Assembly (NCBI GenBank): GCA_965153455.1
Contig: OZ234504.1
Coordinates: 3,720,001 to 3,784,000 of the forward strand
Direction: 5' to 3'
Source: Sphagnum compactum
Lineage: Eukaryota > Bryophyta > Sphagnopsida > Sphagnales
DNA: 64,000 bases
The number at the start of each line of letters is the position of its first letter. Within the stretch, counting starts at the first letter, position 1. The notes beneath the pieces are model-generated. The model made no database searches, was not told where the DNA came from, and saw nothing but the letters and a program-made list of their open reading frames with translations. The position numbers and the translations under genes were made by a program. Positions 23,225-33,944 of this stretch are shown here, one piece after another.

Positions 23225-24090
23225 CACCTGGGAAACTCAATTTAAGAAATTTGAGAATTAAAGTGCAACCCCCCTCCCCCCAACTACACATCATAGAAAC
23301 CCCAAAAACCATGCGAGAAACTTAATACTAACAAACTTGAAAATCAAAATACAACCCCAAATCCCTTCCAATCCCAAACCCAAGCCAGGTAGGAAACTTG
23401 ATTTTAAGAAACTTGAAACTAAGAAAATGTGACCCCAGAACCCCTCCAATTTGCTTACGACAGCCCCAAAGCTAAGTTATGCATCATCCCAAACTCCAAA
23501 AACCAGGTGAGAACTTAATATGAAGAAACTTGAAAATAAAAAAACTTAACCCGCAAACCCATCCTATCCAACCCAAAACCCTAAAACTGGATGCAAAACT
23601 TAATTTTATGAAACTTGAAACTTAAAAAATATAACCAAACAACCCGAAAAGTCATCATTAATCCCAAACCCTACAACAAGGTGGGAAACTTAGATGGGTC
23701 CAGGGTCCAAATTCCTAGGAGCCAATTTGGACTCATTTGAAACAAATTGAATACTTGAGTTGGACCCTGGCTTGCAGCATCTTGGTTCTTCAAACCATGA
23801 GCTCTCCTTGTCAGCTCTTTTGTTGGGTTCAAACCAATTGATTTTCCCTCCAAAATGGTGACATGTAGGTTTAGCCTCGATTGATCACTTTTTTGGTCTT
23901 GGACCCTCGTCTAAAGGCCCATGGGGGTCTGAATTAATGCTCTCATCCAATAGGATTGCTCTATTTGATGGAACCCCAGAGCTTGAACCCTCATCTAAAG
24001 TGGCCGGCCCTTAATTTTTAAGAAACTTGAAAATTAGAAAAATGCAATCCTCGAAACCCCTCCAACTCCAATTCCCTCAAAATGCCCCCA
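23225..24090. repeat. Degenerate tandem array, ~105-130-bp unit, interrupted by an insert
   Basis: Five to six diverged copies of a unit of the form 'gaaacttaattttaagaaac' + 'ttgaaaataaaa' + C/A-rich AACCCC..CCAATCCCAAACCC occur from 23225 to 23690, and one more at 24005-24085. The break between the last copies is filled by a ~304-bp insertion (23693-23996). No coding potential is seen. Confidence 0.65.
23690..23999. mobile_element. MITE-like insertion in the tandem array
   Basis: The insert begins TTA-GATGGGTCCAGGGTCCA and ends TTGAACCCTCATC-TAA. Its ends are imperfect inverted repeats (TTAGATG..GGTCCA versus TTAGATGAGGGTTCA), and it is bordered by TTA/TAA, as in PIF/Harbinger- or Tc1-type elements. 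A third copy of the terminal motif (TTGGACCCTCGTCTAA) lies inside at about 23897-23912. Boundaries agree with the interruption of the tandem array, which independently supports an insertion. Confidence 0.5.
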
Positions 24091-26193
24091 AACTCATCAT
24101 AATCTATAATGATGCACGAGGACTCAGGTAGGTATGTAGAGAAGTAGGTACCTACTGAAAATGAGGAAACTGGAAAGAAGAAGGAAGAGGAGTGAGGCAG
24201 GAGGGGAGGGTGTGGGTACGACTGCAAAAGCAAAGGCCGACAGAAGGCAGGAGGCAAGCAGAAGGGCAAGTAAAGAAAAAGGCAGCTGCTGCAAATGTAA
24301 ACGATAAAAAACAAAAGTCTGCAGCAGTAGTAAAGTACGCGTAATCAAAGGAAAAATGACAGAGTAAAATTAACTCATTCTTAACTCATATGAAGTTTAC
24401 ACTACCTACCCATTCAGTTTCTTCACCCTAACTGTAGTTCCCTAGTAAGCACTACTCAAAGAGTTTGCCACTTGAAAGCTTAGCGCCGATCGGCACTAGC
24501 CTACTGCGGGGTAGTAGCTAATTTATAGCTTCTACACAGCCTTTTCTTTTTGGCTGGGTATATATATATATAATATACCCAAAGAACTATATTAAAAATG
24601 AAAGGAGAGCTAAATCAAGTGATTTTTTAGATTTTAAACAGCCAGAATTTGAATAAAAATTTAAGAAAAATCGCCAAATTTCTACACAATGGTTGAAGTA
24701 TGTGGCCCAAAATATAAAAGGATGGTTAAAAAGCTTGTAGCCAAATCTGGCTAAATCTTCGCATGGATTCATTGTTACTTTGAGTACATCACAAAATCCA
24801 CTAAAAATAAACACTGTCAGGAAGCCCAAAGAGAGGAGCAAAAAAAACAGCTCTTACAATTTCTTACTGCACCTACAGAAGCAGTGTTTTTTTTTTATTG
24901 GGTCAATTTTGCAATTTAATGTAAATGGTGATACTCCTCAGGAATATTTAGCCAGATTTTTTTTAAAAAACATCCTTTTATAAATTTTACCACATACTTG
25001 AAACGGTATAGAAATCTGGCGATTTTTCTTAAATTTGGGGTCAACTTATGGCTATTGAAAATCTCTGAAAGCACTTGATTTTTACATTTATTTTTAATAT
25101 AGCCAGCCAAAAAACAGGTTATTTCCTTATTCATACTGACGGACGGACAGACAGATGGACGAACGGATGGACGTACGTGGAACGCTGTTGTACGAGTTCT
25201 TTAAGACTGATTTCGTGCTTACATGTGCTGCGTGTGTGTGTGTGCGCGCGAGAGAGCGAGAGGGGACTTGGGAGAGGATTCATAACTAGTTGCAAGTACG
25301 TCTGCTCTTGCTGTTGCTGCGCACAATTAGCACACTACTGGTGGATTCTTCTTACCTACTCCATCTGCTACAGCATTCTCTAGTTGTTTTATTCACAATA
25401 CTCTTGGACAGAACACTTTTAAGAACTATACCGATATATATATATATTTCTTCTGATCATTTCATTCTCTTCTGCCACTGTTTGTTTCTCTAATCATCTC
25501 TCCCCTCGATCTATTACTCTGTGTCTCTCTTTCCCTCTACTACAAATATCTGTGTCTTTTACTGTCTTTCTCAGTTGCTGTGTTCTTGGTGTTGCTGCTG
25601 CTGCCGCTGCTCAGTGCTCAATTCTCTTCTGCTACTGTGTTTTTCTCTGAGTGTGTGTCTGGAGTCTCGGCCCGCCTTTTTCGTTTTTTATTTTTGCTTT
25701 TGCTTTACCACTCCTTCTGCTTTACTGTCTATTGGGTGCTCTACCGATACAGAATCTAGTAGAAGAAGAAGCTGCACATTACGGGATTTTTGTGTAATAA
25801 CAAGCTTTTCTTCTTCTTCGTTCATGGTTTGCTCTTGTTCGTGTCTTTTTTCTTGATGCTTGGAGGTTTCTTGTCCTTCCTCAAATTTCGTTTTTTGTTT
25901 CGTAGTGTGTGTGTGTGCATGTTTTGTTTTTCTTCCTCTTTTTACACCGCAAACCGTTACATTTTGCCGCCATTGTTATAGTCTTTCCTGAAGCTATCAC
26001 TTGCAGAAAGCCAGTGGAGCAACTGCACATTCTTCAGAGAACAAGAAGAAGTGATTGACAAGCCGGTCAAGAGAATAGCAAGTTTGCGAGACGACAAACT
26101 CGAGAGAAATAGCAAGTTCCTGAAAAGGCCAGCTCAAGAGAAATAGCAACTTCCTGATTCATCTCTTGGTTCTTCTTCTTACAGGTCTCCGTG
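24091..26193 (+). promoter_or_regulatory. Upstream region and long leader of the CRF gene
   Basis: No gene. A purine-rich block lies at 24160-24260, and a (TA)n run at 24558-24577. A (GACG/GACA) repeat at 25137-25177, a TG/GCGCGC/GAGAGCGAG simple-repeat block at 25232-25263 and a TATATATATAT run at about 25433-25446 mark the likely core promoter or leader. From 25500 to 26190 the plus strand is CT- and TTC-rich, as plant leaders often are. A consensus 3' splice site (TTCTTCTTCTTACAG) at about 26170-26184 allows a leader intron. The transcription start cannot be placed. Confidence 0.4.
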
Positions 26194-26235
26194 ATGGAAT
26201 GTTGCCTTGATAGTAACTCCCTTCATGCGCCTTAG
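26194..26235 (+). promoter_or_regulatory. Upstream ORF 1 in the CRF leader (13 codons)
   Basis: ATG at 26194 opens a 13-codon frame (MECCLDSNSLHAP) closed by TAG at 26233-26235, 111 bases before the main start. If it lies in the mature leader it could lower initiation on the CRF frame. There is no evidence that its peptide matters. Confidence 0.4.
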
Positions 26236-26251
26236 AGTGAGCGGGTGGACG

Positions 26252-26266
26252 ATGATGGAGAAGTGA
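26252..26266 (+). promoter_or_regulatory. Upstream ORF 2 in the CRF leader (MMEK)
   Basis: A minimal ATG-ATG-GAG-AAG-TGA frame lies 80 bases before the main start codon. Together with uORF 1 it gives the leader two short decoy starts. Confidence 0.35.
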
Positions 26267-26346
26267 CAGTCAAGCCGCAGTAGTATTACGAATTCCCAAA
26301 CTAATTTCCGAAAGTCCTTACAAGTCGGAACCTTGGTCTAGTGAGC

Positions 26347-28023
26347 ATGCCAGGACCTCAAAGCTTTCACAAGAGCTTCACCGTTGTCTCCGCCTCGCGA
26401 GGAGACAATAAGAAGATCAGCACGAAGGCGGTCAAACGAGAGCTGTTGTTCACAAATGATTCGGATGAGGATGATGTGTGGGATTCTTCTTCAAGGAGGC
26501 CACTGCAGCAAAGTCGGCCCAAGAAAGTGAGAGTGATATGCACTGATCCTGATGCTACCGACTCAAGCGATGATGAAGACATCAGCGGCAACATCGTCCT
26601 TGGTCTCAACCGTTTTCTTCGAGGAGGAGGAGGAGGAGGAGGCTTTCATCAAGGGAAGCGACATGTGCAGGAGATCGAGTTACATACAGAGTGCACTCTT
26701 TTGTCGTCGTCTTCTTCAGATAGCGAAGAAGTTGAGGAAGCAGACGTCCCGAGCTACCATTCTGTCTTTACAGCAGCTACCACGATGCAGCAATGTGGAC
26801 TCAATTGTGCAAGTTCTCTTGGAACCACTGCTTTCTCGTCCGAGAAAGAACTCCCAAACAAGTCTGTCAAAAGTCCAGGTTCTTCGCATGCGAAGAAAAG
26901 AGCTGATAGAAAAGCCGTCAGGAAACTCAGCAAGAAAGAGCAGCCCTTTGAGAAAAATAGCATCAAAGGATCGGCCCGCAATTGTCCATCTTCGCTCTCC
27001 ACGTGCAGCAAAACTGAAGCCGCAGCAGCAGCAGCTCGAAAGCTAGAAGTTGGAAAGCAGCCGCCGCCGCAGAAGTACAGGGGTGTGAGGCAAAGGCCAT
27101 GGGGAAAGTGGGCCGCGGAGATTCGGGATCCTTCCAAAGGTGTGCGGCTGTGGCTTGGGACTTACGACACTGCGGAGGAAGCCGCTCGTGCTTACGACAA
27201 AGCTGCCAAGGAGATTCGAGGTCCGCTAGCACAGACGAACTTTGAAGGCATGGTGGTACCCTCCGACGATGGTGTTCTCAGAGTTAGTCATGCTCATCCT
27301 TTAAGCCAACCTGAAGTTCGCGCTGGAGGAGAGCATGCAGAAACGGAGGAAGGAGAAAACGCAGACTCTGTTGGAGGGATTGCTGTCCAAGCGGAAGGAA
27401 GCTCTGACGAGGTTTATGATGAAGATGAACCTTTGGAGGAGCAATTAGAGAAGCAGTTTCATGACTTTCCACATCCTGCAGCAGCAGAAGAATGTGGTTT
27501 CTTCGTGTGCTCACCCTCTTCTGTTGTGACTACTGATGGGCGCAACAGCAATTTCTCTCAGCATTCTCTATGCTCCTTCCCTGAATGTTCTGAGCATTCT
27601 GTTGTGTGCGATCAAATCTTAAGTGGAGACGAGAACTTATTTGAAGGATGTCTTGTTGTGGAGAGCACAGCCTCTCCAGAGGATTGTGCCACTGCTGCAG
27701 AGCACCAGCAGCGGACTTTCAGGGTTGTTGCAACCCATTGTTGTTCTGATGCAGATTTAGGGGTGGCAGGACATAACAATGTATGTGAAGATGTCATGGA
27801 ACTCTCACAAGCTTGCTTTGAAGATGCGGACTTCATCTTTGATATGTCTAGTTCTGCTGCTGCAGCGGCAGGTGAAGAAGGGCTGCAGGGTGGAGAACTC
27901 ATGATGGATCTCTCAGCAATCAGCTTTGATCTCCTTCTTGATGATGGGGATGACATTGCAGACTTAGTGTGCGGCAATACCACCGTCAATTGGTTTGGCA
28001 CCAGTGACATCTCTGTTGCTTGA
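26347..28023 (+). CDS. AP2/ERF transcription factor, cytokinin response factor (CRF) type
   Basis: An intact single-exon gene of 558 codons. The start is the first ATG after an in-frame stop at 26302-26304. Residues 57-78 ([20 protein letters not shown]) form the CRF motif that defines this ERF branch; in Arabidopsis it mediates contacts with the cytokinin phosphorelay. A seven-Gly run follows (93-99), then a basic stretch around 185-200 ([17 protein letters not shown]) likely to act in nuclear entry. The AP2 DNA-binding domain spans about 244-300 ([19 protein letters not shown], with [19 protein letters not shown]), with ERF-type Ala and Asp at the key positions. The C-terminal half is acidic and carries poly-Ala and an acidic/hydrophobic end ([14 protein letters not shown]), a plausible activation region. 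It acts in the nucleus on GCC-box-like sites. At 558 residues it is much longer than Arabidopsis CRFs (about 200-360). No CDS intron, as usual for ERFs. Confidence 0.93.
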   Translation: MPGPQSFHKSFTVVSASRGDNKKISTKAVKRELLFTNDSDEDDVWDSSSRRPLQQSRPKKVRVICTDPDATDSSDDEDISGNIVLGLNRFLRGGGGGGGFHQGKRHVQEIELHTECTLLSSSSSDSEEVEEADVPSYHSVFTAATTMQQCGLNCASSLGTTAFSSEKELPNKSVKSPGSSHAKKRADRKAVRKLSKKEQPFEKNSIKGSARNCPSSLSTCSKTEAAAAAARKLEVGKQPPPQKYRGVRQRPWGKWAAEIRDPSKGVRLWLGTYDTAEEAARAYDKAAKEIRGPLAQTNFEGMVVPSDDGVLRVSHAHPLSQPEVRAGGEHAETEEGENADSVGGIAVQAEGSSDEVYDEDEPLEEQLEKQFHDFPHPAAAEECGFFVCSPSSVVTTDGRNSNFSQHSLCSFPECSEHSVVCDQILSGDENLFEGCLVVESTASPEDCATAAEHQQRTFRVVATHCCSDADLGVAGHNNVCEDVMELSQACFEDADFIFDMSSSAAAAAGEEGLQGGELMMDLSAISFDLLLDDGDDIADLVCGNTTVNWFGTSDISVA

Positions 28024-29129
28024 AGTAAAACAGCATGTCAATCAATGTTGGGTGCTTGGCAATGCAACCACAGAGGAACTTCCCCTGTGTCTGTGGATCA
28101 AACCCATCACCATTTTTTTGGACTTAAGTGTACACTCAGATTTATTGCACATTTTTGGTTTTGAGATTTTGACTTGGGACTTGAAAATGGGTGACCCAGT
28201 AATGATCACAGATTCTTCATATAGCAAATGGGCAAATGAGTGAGATTCTTCCATCAGCTGGAACTTTTAATGTAAAACATTGAAGAAAGCTACTTTCATG
28301 TGTGGCCATGATTTTTGTAGTTGCGAATGTTGACCCCATTTGTGCATATTTGGGTGTCGGAAAACCCCATACTTTTTATAGAATATAACTGTCAAACATT
28401 TCAGTTCCTGGCATTAGTCACGGCCAGATTATGCAGCTTGTGTTTCATGCATTCTGTTGTGGGCCATTTGCTATTAAAATCACAAACTTAAGAAATTTGT
28501 CAACACAGGCAGGCAGGTTGGGATCTGAGATTCGAGCAGCTGCTTGAACAATTCATGTCCCCTTAAGTCTATATCTTTTATCAAAAATGCTATAACACTG
28601 GTAGGAGAGAGCTAGTTCTGTATTTGTATTGAGACATTGTTTGTGCCACTCCTGAAAACGTTTGGGCAAGTAACTGAACATATTATGAAACATTGGTTTA
28701 TTGGATGGATTCAGGAAGTAAAGCCTTCCTTGTTTACCTCTCTCACCCCCTCTATTTTTGAAGCTGTGAGTTAGATTTATTGTCTTTGTTGCATTTTTGT
28801 GGCCAGTAATTTCTTGTCCTAATTGCACGCCTTCTGTCTGTCACCAGGTTCTTTTGATTTAGTTATTTCAGCAGATGTTGGCAGGACTCTGTTGTCACAA
28901 TCTGTGTGTGCTGGTGGTGGTCTAGGAACTTTTCAGTGAAAGTTTTCAGGAAGTACCTGCCTGCACTTTCTTTCAGAAGAGAGCTTCCAAAACTCATTCG
29001 GAAGTTGTTGCTGCTGCCAAAGTACTGGTGGCTTGGAAATATTTCAGGAGATTTTCTGGAAGTTATCATTTCTGCACCATCCTTCAGACAATGCCTTCTG
29101 AAAGCTCTTTCTGAAGTTGTTGCTGGTAG
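28024..29129. other. 3' flank of the CRF gene
   Basis: Holds the 3' untranslated region; no canonical AATAAA is obvious. From about 28860 the sequence is CT/GT-rich and contains diverged short repeats (TTCAGAAG/TTCTGAAAG, GAAGTTGTTGCTG twice). No gene is supported. Confidence 0.4.
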
Positions 29130-29667
29130 GTTTTAAGTGATGTTGTCACACTCTATTCTCCAGGGGGGCACACAACTATTGATAGAGATTGTCAAAGAAA
29201 TCTCACTATCTCTAAGAAAGACATTCCTAATCTTAGGTTAAGCTTAGGTTGCAGACCCATTTATCTTCATATTCTCTGCCTCATCTTCCCCATTTCGCCT
29301 CATTATCAAGCAAGTAAACACTTTTTGAATTTTGAAATTTCTCCTCATTATCTCCTGGTGGTATCAACGTCAGCATGAGTGTATCATGTGATGAAGCAAG
29401 TTATGTTCAACTCGATTGGTGATATGCTTCATCTATTATGTAATCAAATCAAGGAGTTGTGTTCTAACCAGGATTGCATATGTTGCTGCTTCTTGGTGTC
29501 CGAAACACCATCCAACTTGCAACTTTTCAAGGTTTCCAGAACTGCACCACAGAAAAGAATGTGAAACAGAAAAGCAGTCTTTGGGTTCATATTTTATAAA
29601 CGTAAAATCTCTTTGCCAATTTGTAAAAACACTGCAGAATATTTTTAGCGTATGTGGAGGAGACATT

Positions 29668-30124
29668 ACCAAACAGAACTTTTCCTGGCAAAGGGTGTGG
29701 CGTTTTGAAAAGCAGAATGGCCGCTCTGGTAAGTTTTCAGTTTTTTCCTGTGACATCAGGTGGGTGTCATTGTGGAGTTTTTCTTTTCTATTTTCTCTAT
29801 GTGTTTCTGTCGGTTAATGCCCCCCTTGGAGTGGGGCATTTCCTGAAATACGGGCCTGTTGGCTTTGCCTTGGGACTCCCCTTGGAGTGGGGCATTCCTG
29901 AAACAAGGGCCCGTTGTTGGACCATGGGTGGACACTAATTCTGGCAACACCCTGCTCCTGAGGCATTACCCTACTCTTTTGGGCTTGTGAATTATTGTGT
30001 TGATTTCAGAAACTCAAAAGACCTGCACTGATTGTTTTTTCAGTGTGATTGGGGGGCACCTTACCTAGAATAATTTTTCCTCGGCTGCTTTTGCGGCATT
30101 TTGAAAAACAGAATGTCCACCCCA
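29668..30124. repeat. Diverged ~60-bp duplicate pair
   Basis: 29668-29729 and 30061-30124 share the same ordered words (TTACC, AACTTTTCCT or AATTTTTCCT, GGCGTTTTGAAAAGCAGAATG or GGCATTTTGAAAAACAGAATG), about 394 bp apart. This looks like the remains of a duplication or of two copies of one repeat. Confidence 0.55.
29822..29920. repeat. Two tandem copies of a ~56-bp unit
   Basis: CCCCTTGGAGTGGGGCATT followed by TCCTGAAA and GGGCC(T/C)GTTG occurs at 29822-29862 and again at 29878-29920, offset 56 bp. Confidence 0.75.
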
Positions 30125-30125
30125 T

Positions 30126-30193
30126 GTGCAGGAAGAAAAACACAAAACAATTAGCCCCGTGCAGGAAAAAAAAAACACAAAACAATTAGACCA
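30126..30193. repeat. Two tandem copies of a 33/35-bp unit
   Basis: GTGCAGGAA plus an A-rich run plus ACACAAAACAATTAG is repeated head to tail (30126-30158, 30159-30193). A 16-bp exact tandem duplication (GACCCAAATTCAGTTC) lies nearby at 30454-30485. Confidence 0.8.
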
Positions 30194-31137
30194 TGTCTTA
30201 TGCTCAATAAAACCTGCACATAATCTTGCTATTCAGTGTGATCGTCAAAAGTCTACCAGTGCTGGACAGAGGTACGGTTTGGCAGGTCAGAAATTCCAGT
30301 TCTTCTTAGTAAGAAGCCAACTGCAATTGGGTCTGATTTTTGGAACCAGAATAGAAACCAGAACCAGGTTCTGTTTTTCAGAATAGTAACTGGAACTGGA
30401 ATTTTGTGGGGAAGAACAGAACCTGGAACACAAGTTTCTTTTCTGAGGAACCAGACCCAAATTCAGTTCGACCCAAATTCAGTTCCATTTGTGTGTGGCA
30501 CCAGAACCCGTAGTAAATTAATTTTACAACTCCAAAGGTTCTTCATTAAAGTAAACAAACCACTCAACAGGTCAACACTGGTTGAAACTTGAAAACAAAA
30601 AGGCTTTTCTAGTATTTAATGAAAAGGTTTTTTGAGTAAAACTATGAGGGAATTTCTTGCTTGGACATAATAGAAAAAATGCTCAGGTAATTCACACATT
30701 TTTGGTCTGGTATCAAAAATTCCAATAAGCTTGTGACAAAAAACTTTATCATGCTCTCCAGTGCAGCAAAATGGAAGCGGAATTTGAACTCCATGTTAAA
30801 TAAACACAAAACTGTGACATCCAAGTCTTTGGATTCAGCTACATGTAAAATGCACATTACACAAATCCACCAATTTCAATGTAATGTTCATGTTGCAGAA
30901 TTTCAGTCTTTCTGTCTCCCAGTCCTGAAATTCCTCTACAGTGAGATAGAAATATGTGATCTCTGCTGGCCTGAAATTTGCAAAGAGAAAAAGGGTTAAG
31001 AAAAACCCTTTGCGCTAGCTAGGGTTAAGAAAAAAGGATGGCACTCATTCTGCAGCAATCAACTCAGTAAGTGGTCCTGAAAGAATAACAGAGTATGATG
31101 TACAGTGCCTTCGCTACTTTCTGGCACACTAGCAATC

Positions 31138-31169
31138 CCATGTGTATGTACATATGTACATACACATGG
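31138..31169. repeat. Perfect 32-bp palindrome
   Basis: The left arm CCATGTGTATGTACAT (31138-31153) is followed at once by its exact reverse complement, ATGTACATACACATGG, with no spacer. It lies about 0.7 kb past the SPIKE1 stop, so it may fall in its 3' untranslated or termination region, where RNA would form a strong hairpin. Confidence 0.95.
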
Positions 31170-31853
31170 CCAAAAAAACTCTCTAGTGTCAGTGGATAAT
31201 AAGTGAAATAGGTATACTGAACATAAGAAGATCTTTTCCAGCAATCTTAACACTACAGATATACCATCATCAATCCGGCATTGGAGGTATTCTCACAGAT
31301 GTTTGACAGCACAAACCATCCAGGAGAGGGGATGTTGACAATCCAAAACTGTATGGCACAGATTCCACAGAGCAGTGTTTAAGAATGTCCTTTCCTGATT
31401 GAGTGCTCCATGATCTGGTTGTGAAAATTCCCTTTGGTCTGTCTGGTCAATTCATCAAACTGTTCCCCAAGTGTTCCCCTCCTGCTACAGGGAATTTGTT
31501 TCCAATCTTTGCACTTCTGCCCACCATGTTGGTTTGCTTCCTGCTCTCTTTTGAAAATTCCCCACCGGAATTGGTATCTGCTTCTTCTGTTCTGGAAATC
31601 TTACTGGAACAAATTTCCCCTGCATCTTGTTACATGATTGCTGTTGGATTCAGATTTCTTGTCACCTCGTTTTTGATGGCTGTTTCACAAAGATGAGATT
31701 TGACCTCATCCTTGTTCCAAAAGTTTCTATATAGAGAGACATTCTCATCAGTCCATTCAAATGTTTCACAGCATTTCAATCTGTGACAGAATTCTGTTCT
31801 GGATTTCTCAGCTTCCCTCTGTTCAATCTGTGATGACATTCCTGTCATGATAC

Positions 31854-33944
31854 TCAAAGTTCAGAGAGAATAGAAGGGATGTAGTGGGAAAGTTCAGCTG
31901 TGAGGGATTGGAAACCAATTACAAGATTAGAATGGAAGTCTTGGTCCTCGTCACCTATCAAACGCGCATGCACACGGATAGCCTTTTTGCAAACAGCCAT
32001 GAACTCAAGCAAAGCTGCAATAAGTTCTTGAAGCTCCTGAGATCGCAACCTTGTGGCTGGCCCCTCTGACAAAAATGCTGTGCATACTCCTAAAACACCA
32101 CTATTAACCTGCCCAATTGCCAAACAAACTATGTCAGTTCCTAAACTTGATGAATGCATGTCCCAGCCATCCAGAGTTCTACCAACATTGCACCTGAATG
32201 AATACTTTTTGGCAGAAGCCAAATCAAGCAACAAGGAGAAAATGGACAGTAGAACAAGCAAACAGTACTTACTGTTGAAAAATTTAATCTGAATATGAGA
32301 AAAAGAAAAAGCATTGTCTCACACTCTATAAACAATACCTGCACAGCAACGCTTCCTTGTAGGATTCGTTGCAAGCTTTGCAAGCGAGGTGCTTGATCAC
32401 CATCAAGCCGGTCATGCTCTTCAAGCTCTCCTGCCAGGGCTGCAGTTCGGGTCTCTATCATTCCAATTGCGTTTTCAATAGGTGCAAACTCCCGTGAATC
32501 TGATCTAACCACCAAAAGTCGGTTCACAAGAGCTGGAAATGGACCTTCTGTTTGCAAAACTGTTCGTCGCTTCCATTGGTCCTCCAATCCACCTTGATTC
32601 CGTCCATTCTTTGTGAAAGGAGTGTCAAAAAGGAACCGATCAAACACTTGTGGAATCACTCTAGCAGACCTTGGTGACTTTCTTTCTTTCCGAATGTCCA
32701 GGTCTCTGTCATCAAGGACTGGATCAACTGATGTTATTTGCAAATAACACACTCCCGCTTTCAGATCTCTTGCAACAACTTGTCCAGAATCAGGGATAAT
32801 GTGTAAGGTTTGACCACCTTCAACAACCAAATTTTCATAGATGTTCCCCATCACTTGCATTATGTCCCCAAGGCGGACATCTCGAGCCTCTCGATAGACA
32901 TATTCTTTCCCATCAAGTTTCCCAAAGCGACTTCCATAGAATCCTACACGGTAATATGTTGCATCCTTGAATGGAATTGGGCTTGAGTCTTGCTCTTGCA
33001 AGGACTCATATATACTACACAAGGAAGTATGGCACTTTGACAGTTGGCCATATGCTCTCCGCATTTTGTGGACTGGAATGATGAGCTCTAATATGTCCAC
33101 ACAGAAGTGGAAAAGTTCTGCTTGTACAAAAAGTTTGTTTGCGAGCTGCAGATATTTGACAGCAGATTCAACTGTGAGCTTTGATGCACCGTAGCCTTCA
33201 ACTTCTGCTGCTGCTGCTTCTCCAACCACAGCACCTTTAAGCATTGGGCATATTCGGCATAAGGCTTCTACGTGCTCTTTCCTCCAGATGTTGTCCTTTT
33301 GACCCAGTATGGCCTGTAAGAAACCACTCAGTCACCTAACATCAGAAAGCTTTCATGCTTTTATTCAATGAAAAACCAAATGAGCATCACTTTGTTTTGA
33401 ACACAAAAGCTCCACAGTAACCATTATGAGCTGTTTATCTGGTGCAACTGGTTAGCAAAAGGCCAATTACAATCCTAATGCAAGGTGATCCCAATTCACC
33501 AGGCCAATACACACAAGAAGTCATTGATAACCTTAGTTTAACCTTAGAAAATTGCTATTCAGTTCTGGCTTATATAAGTCCTGGGGTTCAACCACCCCAG
33601 GATGATCTGGCACCTTGGTGGCAGAACCTTGAGTTTGAGCCATAGGTACATAACTTCGGGGTGTAATTAGGATCCAAAATAGGATAGATTGAACGTGTGG
33701 CTCCATATTGGTAAGCACATAGTAGTAAAGCAGTTAGAACCTGGTTGTTCACCTGCATAATAACACCAGCAACAGCAACAGCACACTGGGCAGCTTCTGC
33801 CCAGGATTGATTTTGTTGATGAGCATCACAGAGGTATAGAAGCCACATGATGTGGAGATCAGGTACATGTGCATAAGCCCAGGCAAGCCCGTGAAAACCC
33901 TCTGTCAATCCATACTTGTCTGTCATTCTTCCTGGCGACTGTCC
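31854..33944 (-). other. SPK1: SPIKE1 DHR2 catalytic region (exons 28-30)
   Basis: These exons encode about residues 1373-1845. Recognisable DHR2 text includes HIMWLLYLCDAHQQNQSWAE, YLQLANKLFVQAELFHFC, ATYYRVGFYG, KEYVYREARDVRLGDIM, FDRFLFDTPFTKNG, QWKRRTVLQTEGPFPALVNR and LQRILQGSVAVQ. DHR2 binds nucleotide-free ROP, and its helical lobe also dimerises DOCK proteins. The 975-nt exon 29 holds most of the domain; such a large exon among 38-350-nt neighbours stands out. The final exon carries the conserved QELIAALLEFMAVCKKAIRV helix. Confidence 0.9.

Larger units (their letters stand above)
29130..31853. other. Intergenic DNA between CRF and SPIKE1, with short duplications
   Basis: No gene. 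29130-29380 looks like the end of an old LTR followed by a decayed tRNA-Met primer site (TGGTATCAACGTCAGC). Short direct duplications lie at 29668/30061, 29822/29878, 30126/30159 and 30454/30470. A 32-bp perfect palindrome lies at 31138-31169. The part next to 31853 must include the 3'UTR of SPIKE1. Confidence 0.45.

Noticed and set aside
25437-25450. TATATATATAT as the CRF TATA box
   Set aside because: It lies in a microsatellite-rich stretch about 0.9 kb before the ATG. Without transcript ends it cannot be told from a simple repeat, so it is mentioned only within the upstream region.
26552-27514. Other-frame open frames inside the CRF gene (164, 127 and 89 codons)
   Set aside because: They shadow the GC-rich, triplet-repeat coding sequence of the CRF gene and have no domain of their own.
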